A stretch of DNA of 20,757 bases from Saccoglossus kowalevskii. Lineage: Eukaryota; Hemichordata; Enteropneusta; Harrimaniidae. Under the pieces are notes generated by a model. It was given only the letters and a program-made list of their open reading frames with translations, was not told the DNA's origin and did no database searches. Position 1 is the stretch's first letter; every line of letters starts with the position of its first letter. Shown in pieces: positions 1 through 8,305 of this stretch. The stretch spans positions 132,916 to 153,672 of the forward strand of contig NW_003137328.1 in assembly GCF_000003605.2 (NCBI RefSeq), read 5' to 3'. The position numbers and the translations under genes are program-made.

Positions 1-1956
1 TTGTCACGTAAGTGTTAATTTTGATGTTTTCTGAGAGCAATGTCCAACATTTAGTACAATCTTGATCTTTAAATAGTGGTAAAATATAGATTTTAATTTT
101 ATAATGAATATATAAAGTATATATATGAAGTATCTTACTGGTTCTCTTATTACAATCACCGAGCACCTGTGATTCCACCAGCTTCGCTCAGATTTTAACA
201 AACCTACCTACATTTGTGCCCGGTATTTTTATTAACTCAAATACATCAGTGTTCTCCCCAGACTCCATGCCAAGCATCGCACCTAACAACACATCTAATT
301 TGCATTATTTATTAGTTTCTTCAGCAAACATTGTGATACAGAAACAACAATAAAGATGAGATATTTTTAAAGCTCATACATTTTATATCATTTTTATATC
401 ACTTCATTGTATTTTATGAGTGCATCAAGTCAAATAAAGTTTGAAATAGAACGGCAAAAAATGTATTGTTATGAATATATTGTTATCAATGGGAGGTAAC
501 TGGTTCATCATTATTATTCAGTTTTAGTGTACATGTCAGTTCATATGACGTGGGGAAAAACATTATTTGGTTAAATTTGTAAAGTCTACCACATTGCGGG
601 TTATCAAAATATGACTTAGAAATTAATAAATCAATAATAGCATTTCAAAACTCAAGTCATCGATTTTTCATTTATCTATACCTTATGCGTAACGCTACGA
701 TCACCAGGGGTATTCACCACTGCTGTTGCGATCATCGGTCCCTGAATTTTGGGTTTAATTAATAATACACAAATTTAGAATGTTTTGTTAATTAAAATGA
801 TTCATTGATGATTATCTTAGAAATTACATCAAAATCTTCAACGAGATGTTATTTTTGAACATCGTGGAAAAAAACATGCACTCTGCGCCGCCATCTTTGT
901 TACCTAGATCGGACTCCCCCTTGTAACCCGGCATGCATCGGTCATGATGTCACAACATGCGTTACGTCGCTTCAGTGAAGTTCCTTGGTAATGACGCACT
1001 ATGAATGAGGTATTTCTAGAGGTCAGGGTTTGTTTTTTCTTTGGCCATCTGCAGTTGAATAATTTTTGCTTTGATTTTTTTACGTTTTTTTTCAAAATGC
1101 GACCTAATTTCACTTGTTTTTTTAATTCTTGGTAATTAGTTTCACCGGCGATGGAGTAGTAAAAACCGCAGTGCAGAAATTGGGATAGATCTTCCCGACG
1201 CAATGGGCAAATTATTACTTTGCAGGCCCTGTTCCCTCGAAAGAGTTCTTGTAGACTTCGGTTTTATCACTGTTTTTGTAAGGCTAACCAGGATTACCTT
1301 TCGATCAATACATGTTATTGTTTTAAAGATGTGCAAGACGAGGCTGACACTTGTAAACAATACAACAACTTAAGCATTACGGACAGGATTTCAAGAATCG
1401 CGGGTGAAACGAAAGCGACACGAGCCTGCGGTGCTTGAAAGGTCTGAGGAAAACACTGTACATGTAACCAGCACATTTGTGAATCAAGATTGACACAAAG
1501 TTGTACAGGGTTCATAGATTTTTTCTATTGATAAATATGACACACAAAGTGAAATTGAACCGCGTCACTTTTGTAACTGCACATGTGTACTCGCCATACT
1601 GATAAAACTGCATACATTTGATGTTTTTAGTCGCTGTATCTGCTCAAATAACATCCATCATGACATATTAAATCATTATATACTAAAACTCACAAATTTT
1701 CAGACCTTCCAATGAAATATTATCAGTATTTTTGCGACAGAATAAGTTATCGCAATATGCAAATATTTGTTCAGAAATTTTAAAGACCACCAAGTTATAA
1801 ATTAATTAATGCAATAATTAGCTAATTAATATGCCAGGAATTGCACCAAAATTCAATCAACACATCTACTCATCATATATCAGCTGTGTGCCAAATTTCA
1901 TTTGAATTGAAATTGTAGATCTTGAGTTATCAGTGGAACAAATTTTAGTTACAGAG
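1..1956. other. Left flank without a recognised gene
   Basis: Very AT-rich except for about 840-1440, which has more CpG. Open frames exist on both strands in that block (for example 904-1203 minus, lysine-rich; 1220-1438 plus), but I recognise none of them and no human-like C5orf34 C-terminal motif appears on the minus strand. The flank may be intron or an intergenic region next to another gene to the left. Confidence 0.5.
887..899 (-). promoter_or_regulatory. YY1-type motif, possible core promoter on minus strand
   Basis: The minus strand reads CAAAGATGGCGGC, containing the YY1 consensus AAGATGGCGGC. In animal promoters this motif usually lies just downstream of the transcription start in the sense direction. 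CRE-like sequences (TGATGTCA, TTACGTCG) are nearby on the plus strand around 938-970. This would fit a gene starting near 900 and running left, which the window cannot confirm. Confidence 0.35.
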
Positions 1957-2068
1957 TCACAGACACCGGTAACACATAAAGCACCATTTCACGGGAGCTA
2001 AAAAATATAAATAATTTATCATTGCCATGAGTAACAAATTTGTATGTGCTATTATTGACTCTGAATAC

Positions 2069-2275
2069 CTTGCTGCTTTAGTGATGAGTCTCCTTACAGA
2101 ATAGATCTGTGTAGTCATATCTGGAGGGGGATTGTCCACTGAATACACTCTCTCTTCAATCTTATCATTGTTATACCAGCAATGTGTAAAGAAACATCCA
2201 GTAGGACCTTTAGACTTGATGATAGAAGCATCCCCTGGCAACAACTCTACACATGGCTTGCTTCCCCAGCATAAC
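2069..2275 (-). CDS. C5orf34: C5orf34 homologue, coding exon 4
   Basis: Acceptor TTTCATTACAG, with the first G finishing the Arg codon split by the minisatellite intron (YR|LCWG). It encodes LLPGDASIIKSKG, then ERVYSVDNPPPD and YSVRRLITKAAR, collinear with human YSGDGSVFKSEG, EKTYSVNNLPPD and LIKQATR. Similarity stops at KAAR, where AAG|GTATTC is a usable donor, so I end the exon there. Without that splice the frame runs to a stop at 1957 with no nearby polyadenylation signal. Confidence 0.75.
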
Positions 2276-5200
2276 CTGTAATGAAACACAGTTAATAATT
2301 GTACACTGATCAGACATACACGTACCTATAAATGACACATTGATTTGATATACACATGTGAACACTACATACCTATAAATGACACATTGATTTGATATAC
2401 ACATGTGAACACTACATACCTATAAATGACACATTGATTTGATATACACATGTGAACACTACATACCTATAAATGACACATTGATTTGATACACACATGT
2501 GAACACTACATACTTATAAATGACACATTGATTTGATACACACATGTGAACACTACATACATATAAATGACACATTGATTTGATATACACATGTGAACAC
2601 TACATACATATAAATGACACATTGATTTGATATACACATGTGAACACTACATACCTATAAATGACACATTGATTTGATATACACATGTGAACACTACATA
2701 CCTATAAATGACACATTGATTTGATACACACATGTGAACACTACATACCTATAAATGACACATTGATTTGATATACACATGTGAACACTACATACCTATA
2801 AATGACACATTGATTTGATATACACATGTGAACACTACATACCTATAAATGACACATTGATTTGATATACACATGTGAACACTACATACTATAAATGACA
2901 CATTGATTTGATATACACATGTGAACACTACATACATATAAATGACACATTGATTTGATATACACATGTGAACCTACATACATATAAATGACACATTGAT
3001 TTGATATACACATGTGAACACTACATACCTATAAACAACATTTTCTGTCCAGATAACTTTCAGTTTTTCTTGACGCACATTATAGGGTTCTGCCGTGTCG
3101 ACACCATTACTGGTTTTATTCCAATTATGCAAATGTGATGCTGGACAGCGTATTGGCAGTGAATTTGGCAGTAAGCATTTTATAACATCACCCGTTTTCT
3201 CTCTAATAACACTATCTTTGTTTTTTTTTGTGTTGTCACTATGGACTTTATCTATGTTACCTTGACCACCAGAAACCGATATGGCTAAGTTTAAAGGGTG
3301 TTCCCAGCAGTCAGGATAGTCGACCAAAGAGTGACGACTCACAATAAATGTGCAAGACGTGCCATGTTTTCCTTCTATTGCAGCATTCATTTCATCATCA
3401 CAGGGAGTGGTGGGATGCTGTTGATTGAGTAACACAGTAAAGCTGCCACCATGATCCAAGTTGTCTAAAGGGGAAGTAGCATTCTTCCTGGGTTCCAGCT
3501 TTCTATCCAAATGTTGACTGACCTCTGCTATGTATTTAACACTGAATTCTTGTTTGTGTGGAGCCAGTATTAAGCTGGCATATTTATCCAATGATGTTAC
3601 AGATACAGATCCATCTTTATGTAGTTTTACGTATTCTTGATTTGGTTGTTTCACCCATCGCACCTGCTTGATGTTCGTAGGCATGGTCTAGATAAAATAC
3701 AATAATAGTTGTAATGCACTGTAGATATCATTAGGTACACATCATTATAACAATACCATGTGCTATTGGATATTTGTCAAGAAATTGATAGTATAAAATA
3801 GAAAAGCAGTTGTGCTGTCTGGTTTAAAATTGAACCATTTTGTTACCATGCTACAAATTTATTCAAATCAATTTACACAAGATGATGTGGCTTACCAATG
3901 TCCAGACGAAAGATATGTTTGATAGAATGCACTTGAGAAAACATGTTTAGGACATTATTATGTAGTAACACACTTCATAACAAAGGAAAATAATGATAAA
4001 CACCAGACAATTATCTCTTAGCAGAGAGTGCTTGCTTTTAATAAATGGGCGCTATTCGGCCATCTTAAAACAAATCATGAAACGAAAAGACTTGTATATG
4101 TATCACAAGATAAATTACGTATGTGTGAAGTTTGAATGTGATCAGTCTAGGCGTGTTTGAGATACACTCACATGGACTCACAAATGTTAGAAATTAATCC
4201 AATGAGACATTGTCAGAGAGTTACAAACCTACCACTATATCCTGTGTATTAATCAGAGCTGGGCAAATAAATGGTTTCTCTGCAAAGTGATTTCGAAATT
4301 CCAATGCTTCCTGGATTTTTCCTTTGAACTCACTTGTTACAAACTGTGTCCGCTGCTGTACTCTGAAATTAATATATTGAAATTAGTAAAACTAAGAAAC
4401 AAGTTTTAAATATCAGTAAAGTGTGTTTCCAATATAACTTTTTGAATTTGATACGTCTTTCTTATGAAACTTTCGAATGCAAACAATGTAATAGTTGGAT
4501 ACTATACATATAACCTATAGTTTGGACATGGTTTGCCATTTTAATTTTATTAATAATTTTATTATTATACATTCCTTAAGACTCAATAATTCATGTTCCA
4601 TATTTTCCAGAGACACCAACAAAATCAACAAGTTTGGTACAAAATTATAATTCCTGATGTCCAAAAGTGGATTTCATTTGTTTATTTAGCACTGGGTGGA
4701 AATAATTTGAGAATATATTTTTTTACTGTATTTCTACAACTGTTTGATACTTGTTTTGGTAGGGTTTGGGGCCTTGTAACTTCCGATGTGAGTGAGACTT
4801 TCAGAACTGTGAATTTGTGTGATACGCAGATCTGACTGTGAAACTATTTATGACCTTGATTTTTTCAAAACATATTAACATATATATTAACATATATTTT
4901 TTTCCTACACAGAAACATTGTTACATTGGCTACAATCAAAATTAAAATTGTGTGAATTATAAGTATGCCAATAAGAGTATGAATTGTACTTGAATCGTAT
5001 GTCAATCGTACTTGCATCCTATATGAATTTTACTCTAATCGTATGTGAATAGTATGCAAATTGTACGTGAATCAAACTGTACACTGTCTCAACAGAGCCT
5101 TGATCTGCTTTACACAGTTTGTTTGTTAGTTTGCTGTTTGTCAACCATTATAGACGCAAGGAAATTTTCCCCTCATGTTTAAGATATTTTTGATGTTAGC

Positions 5201-5425
5201 TTTGTATACACATTGTACAATTTTTACATGATGACTGTATGTGAATCTAGCATACCTATGTAACTGCTGCAAAGGATGACTGGTTGGTTTTTTCTCATGA
5301 ATGAACACAGTCCCACATGGTGACAACTGGAGCTGAGATCCATCAGAATATGTCACTTCTACTGCATCATTACAAAATATCATCATCTGATTTACACTGG
5401 GTAGAGGTGAATACGCCATTATGAG
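2069..5425 (-). CDS. C5orf34: C5orf34 homologue, N-terminal part (4 coding exons)
   Basis: Homologue of human C5orf34, a poorly characterised protein; I do not assign a function. Coding exons at 5256-5419, 4233-4362, 3029-3687 and about 2069-2275 join in phase through GT..AG introns to about 386 codons. The N-terminus VEVTYSDGSQLQLSPCG matches VQVQYVDGSTLQLSPCG in human as I recall it. Exon 2 QQRTQFVTSEF and EALEFRNHF match RQRTHFVIS and RALDFRNS. Exon 3 carries HKDGSVSVTSLDKYA and the CPASHLHNW motif. Exon 4 has ERVYSVDNPPPD (human EKTYSVNNLPPD). The human protein is about 638 residues, so roughly the last 250 are not accounted for. The ATG at 5417-5419 has A at -3 and G at +4. Exon 4 may instead read on to a stop at 1957, giving 423 residues. 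Confidence 0.88.
2324..3033 (-). repeat. 47-bp minisatellite filling C5orf34 intron 3, donor-bearing
   Basis: About 15 head-to-tail copies of a 47-bp unit, plus a truncated copy at the left end and the exon 3 junction itself at the right end. On the minus strand each unit contains TTTATAGGTATGTAGTG, the exon 3 donor sequence, or a one-base variant. At least eight copies keep the exact AG|GTATGT. Two units are slightly shorter near 2889 and 2970. The array makes up nearly all of the 753-base intron. Confidence 0.97.
3029..3687 (-). CDS. C5orf34: C5orf34 homologue, coding exon 3
   Basis: Acceptor TATTTTATCTAG, donor TTTATAG|GTATGT. The 659-base exon encodes IKQVRW, KDGSVSVTSLDKYASL, HKQEFSVKYIAEVSQ, a variable polar middle, then RCPASHLHNWN and VIWTENVVYR. 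These line up with human ITEVRW, GIVKITSLDGHAYL, SQHEFTVHFLCKVSQ and CPVPHLHRWN. The last seven exon bases and the donor are nearly identical to part of the 47-bp repeat that fills the next intron. Confidence 0.9.
4020..4175 (+). repeat. Solo fragment of the Helentron-like core repeat, in C5orf34 intron 2
   Basis: GCGCTATTCGGCCATCTT, ATCATGAAAC, GTATGTGTGAAGTTTGAAT and a closing TTTGAGATAC follow in the same order as in the core units of the element at 8306-9168 (GCCGTTATTCAGCCATCTTT, ATTATGAAAC, GATGTATGTGTCAAA and TTCTGAGATATG). It lacks the ACGG tract and the hairpin. Confidence 0.6.
4233..4362 (-). CDS. C5orf34: C5orf34 homologue, coding exon 2
   Basis: Acceptor TTAATTTCAG, donor ATAGTG|GTAGGT. 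Taking one base to finish the split Arg codon gives RVQQRTQFVTSEFKGKIQ, then LEFRNHFAEKPF, collinear with human RIRQRTHFVIS and LDFRNSS. Ends in phase 0. Confidence 0.88.
4982..5080 (+). repeat. Degenerate 11-bp tandem repeat, about 9 units
   Basis: Nine consecutive 11-base words start at 4982: AATTGTACTTG, AATCGTATGTC, AATCGTACTTG, CATCCTATATG, AATTTTACTCT, AATCGTATGTG, AATAGTATGCA, AATTGTACGTG and AATCAAACTGT. The consensus is about AATCGTAYGTG. It lies in C5orf34 intron 1 on the strand opposite the gene. Confidence 0.85.
5256..5425 (-). CDS. C5orf34: C5orf34 homologue, first coding exon
   Basis: Coding starts at ATG 5417-5419 (context CATAATGG). An acceptor, TTCCCTTTAG, ends at 5426, so a non-coding exon probably lies upstream. 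The donor is CATAG|GTATGC, leaving phase 2. Human-like residues begin around the second methionines (MMIFCNDAVEVTYSDGS), so the first 11 residues are lineage-specific or the start is slightly later. Confidence 0.85.
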
Positions 5426-5542
5426 CTAAAGGGAACATATTAACATTTAGAATAACTAACTAATAACTATCATGCATTTTCATAGCAAGTTCTAAGTTCC
5501 ATGCCCTTTTATATACAAACTATCATGTGACCTTTTGATATA

Positions 5543-5733
5543 CTGTAGAATACTTTATTTTCGCTATTTTCGCTGAAGAGATGATTACGTGAAAATAAAA
5601 TCCAGCGAATATACTTTTTTTCCTATATTTCACATTAAACTCATCAAAAATCAGTGAAAATAAATTCCATACAAAACGCCCAAAAAACCTTTTTAGCGAA
5701 AATTAATTGCAGCGAAAATAAAGTATTCCACAG
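5543..5733. mobile_element. MITE with ~23-bp terminal inverted repeats and TA flanks
   Basis: The left end CTGTAGAATACTTTATTTTC, continuing GCT, is matched by the reverse complement of the right end with one mismatch. TA dinucleotides lie directly outside both ends (5541-5542 and 5734-5735), as expected for Tc1/mariner-type target duplication. The 191-bp interior has further GTGAAAATAAA and AGCGAAAAT repeats but no coding frame, so it is non-autonomous. It sits about 115 bases upstream of the first coding exon of the C5orf34 homologue. Confidence 0.85.
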
Positions 5734-5754
5734 TACTATAGATATATTAATGTT

Positions 5755-5882
5755 GGACAATTGATTCATCCAAATCACATTTGTTCCAAGTCTCGTCGTC
5801 CCATAAGTAGATTCATCCAAGTTGATTCGTCCCACAAGTTTATTCAATTCAAGTCAATTCGTTCAAGTTGATTCATCTCAAA
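5755..5882 (+). repeat. Degenerate GATTCRTCC repeats
   Basis: Several imperfect copies of a GATTCATCCAA or GATTCGTCCCA word, often with AAGT before it, lie between 5763 and 5878 with irregular spacing. This looks like a decayed simple-sequence or minisatellite array. No gene is seen from the MITE to about 6250 apart from this. Confidence 0.55.
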
Positions 5883-6269
5883 GACGATTTTTTCTGTTTA
5901 AGATCAGCTCATACCATGCAAGTTGCCCAATAGTCGCCTAATATCAAATTACCAGGTCAGAACAACAAACTGTATCTACTAGTTTGTATGGTCATGCACT
6001 CATCGTTCCACTTTCAGGTAGCACATTTGTATTATACATGTACCAAGCCTGTTGTCTTGTCACCACACAGACGACATTATTCTTTTTAGCATGGAGGTCC
6101 ATGTTTTTAGTTTGTAAAAAAAAATGCATGACAAGCAAAATCACGTTTCAGTCCAGGCAGAATATAGTAACAAATTCATTCATTTGGAACTTCATTTTGT
6201 AGTCAATAAGATCCTGGAAAATTCGTGAATATGCTCAAAATAGTGAAATTAAATGTAATGGTTTAAACC

Positions 6270-6750
6270 TGTCAGTGTGCACTCAATTCGAAAAGCGAAA
6301 GAGCGAAAGAGTTGGAACGAAACAGCGTTTGAACGAAGCGACACTGAACTAATATTATCAGAGTTGTACATTAACAGTGTTACCAATCACGGCGACGACA
6401 GGTTGAAATTATTAACAATCACGAAAGAATACGAGAATATGGTACAAACCTTCTATAGCGTGTGCTTGTCTGATTCACAACAATTTTAAATGCACAAGTT
6501 CTAGCAAGTTTTGACATGCAATCGTAATTTTCGCAAGTATCGTTGTCGACTCAAAAACAAGGAGGAAGATGTCAAGCCTTTCACTGAATTCCAATTTCCG
6601 TAACAGCACGTGTCCTTACGAATGTCATTAAAAGTGAAAACTACAAATATATGTGATTAAACTTCCCAGGAAAACAAAGTATTTTATAATAGCCGCCATA
6701 TTGAAGTTGTGTGACAACTAGCTTCGTAGAGGGCGCAATGCCCAGTGAGG
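6270..6750 (-). promoter_or_regulatory. C5orf34: Candidate promoter region of the C5orf34 homologue
   Basis: This block has more CpG than its surroundings and contains an E-box CACGTG near 6606 and a minus-strand CAATATGGCGGC at 6692-6703, a full match to the CAANATGGCGGC YY1 consensus. The motif points toward the C5orf34 coding exons 1.3 kb away, whose first acceptor implies an upstream non-coding exon. Assignment to that gene is inference. Confidence 0.4.
6276..6489 (+). other. Unidentified open frame, possible exon
   Basis: The plus-strand frame is open from 6259 to a TAA at 6487-6489. It reads with plausible amino-acid composition, e.g. RKAKERKSWNETAFERSD and KLLTITKEYENMVQ. It has no ATG near its start, but AACCTGTCAG just before 6276 could be a splice acceptor. 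It is less AT-rich than its surroundings. I do not recognise it; it could be a chance frame in a promoter-proximal CpG-richer block. Confidence 0.25.
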
Positions 6751-6789
6751 AGTTTTGATTGGTTGTTGTGAACACTAAAAATAAACTTT

Positions 6790-7870
6790 AGATGGCATTT
6801 ATTGTGCGGGATTGTGTCACAGTAAGGTACTTTCCACGACAGGGGTGGATGCCCTCTGTGATTTTGCATTTTACGCCCACGATTTGGGTTTTTAGAATGG
6901 CGAAATTGGTCAAAATTCACCAAATTTGTAACTTTATACATAGACCTTTTCTAAGGTCCGTGCTTTATACAAATTTGAGACAGAATTTTATATTTCATTC
7001 GATTCTAATTATTGGAACACCAGTGGAATTGAACATTTTCCTTACAAAATTGAAATTTACCTTTGTTTGGGTATTTAAGGGTGGAAATTGAGCATAAATT
7101 TGACTAAATTGGTCAGAAAATGGTAAAATAAATATTTTTGTCGGGATCATTGAATCTTTTTTACCATAACACAGTTTTTAATAACAGTAGTACTTACCAT
7201 CAGTACTGGATTTTAGGACTGAAGATTGGCCAAGAAAATGTCAGAATTGGTAAAAAAAAAATTAAATACAAAATATATTTGTTGGTGTTTGTTGCAGGTA
7301 TATATGATGAAATCATATCACAGTATGGTACTCTTCGAGTTAGGGGTGCAAGCTTTCTTTGATTTGGCATACAAATAGTAAAATTCACCAATTCGTTACT
7401 TTATAGATCATCTATGAAACGTATTTGTACTGGTCTAATCATAATGTAAGCTTTAGAACTAGACATTTTTCAATTCAAGTTTGAACTTATATTATGTCAT
7501 TTTAAGACCGAAAATTTGACAGAAAGTACAGTACCAGTACCTGAAATCAGCCAAACATTATCAAAAGAAAACTGAAAATAAATTATTTTAAGTCGCATCA
7601 AATACGTTTCGAAATAATATATTTGAATGAGTCGCATAGTTCATGCATTTCAAGACAGCAGATTCATCCCAAATATGTAAAAAATTCATCAAAATTTTTT
7701 TCTGGCCTAAATCTAAAATTGGTAAAAATTGACCACATTTAATTTGTTATTGTTATTAAATATATTTATAGAGATTGGGTTCCAGATTTCTTTGAAAACA
7801 GTGGAACTAATAGTGTATTTTAAAACAGCTATTTGGTCGATAAATATGTATTTTTAGAATTGTTGAATAA
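6790..7870 (+). repeat. Diverged ~500-bp direct duplication, unknown repeat
   Basis: TCACAGTAAGGTAC at 6817 recurs as TCACAGTATGGTAC at 7318, followed in both by AGGGGTG-like sequence, a TTTGATTT-like word, and AAAATTCACCAAATTTGTAAC versus AAAATTCACCAATTCGTTAC with ACTTTATA after each. Weaker echoes continue to about 7830. Open frames here carry no recognisable protein. It looks like remains of an old transposable element or tandem duplication. Confidence 0.5.
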
Positions 7871-8305
7871 TGAGTGCATAAATGGGTTTACCAAATGCAA
7901 TGATAATACCCCCGGTAGGGTTTAGTCAGTAGAAAGCTCTTGTGATATACAAGCGATTCTTTATTTCCTGTGTGATGGAGATTTAATACAAACTGAAAGT
8001 TTGAAAACTTGGTATTAATGTGGTAACAATTACATGTAAGAGTTAACACAAAAGTTTCTTCTTTTACCGTGACCACAGTCCCACGGTCGCGTAATTACAC
8101 AATAAAGTGTAGAATGATTTTACTCAAATGAAACAAAAGACAATTATGCACTCCTGCATGTGAACATTTATAAGGTTGATATTGTATTTTTAAAATTGAC
8201 AATAATGACTAATCCAGCAAAAATGTTTGCGTGCTCCTATTAATAGTATACGAACAACTTTTCCCGACTTCGATCTCTAAATCAAACAAGTCATTGAAAT
8301 GACAC

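Noticed and set aside
904-1203. 99-codon lysine-rich minus-strand frame
   Set aside because: Looks partly protein-like, but no recognised motif and no matching exon neighbours; overlaps a promoter-like CpG-richer block, so I did not call a gene.
1998-2068. 70-base mini-intron from GTATTC to TTTTTTAG after C5orf34 exon 4
   Set aside because: The resulting peptide (SSREMVLYVLPVSVTL) shows no similarity to the family, so the acceptor is probably chance.
2210-2404. Minus-strand frame joining minisatellite and exon 4 in another phase
   Set aside because: It uses the wrong frame for exon 4; the phase-correct splice YR|LCWG matches the C5orf34 family.
4593-4835. 80-codon plus-strand open frame in C5orf34 intron 1
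   Set aside because: No family similarity, AT-driven residue composition, lies antisense within an intron; treated as chance.
8066-8087. Small hairpin ACCGTG...CACGGT
   Set aside because: Six-base stem with a ten-base loop, expected by chance in a window of this size and with no supporting context.
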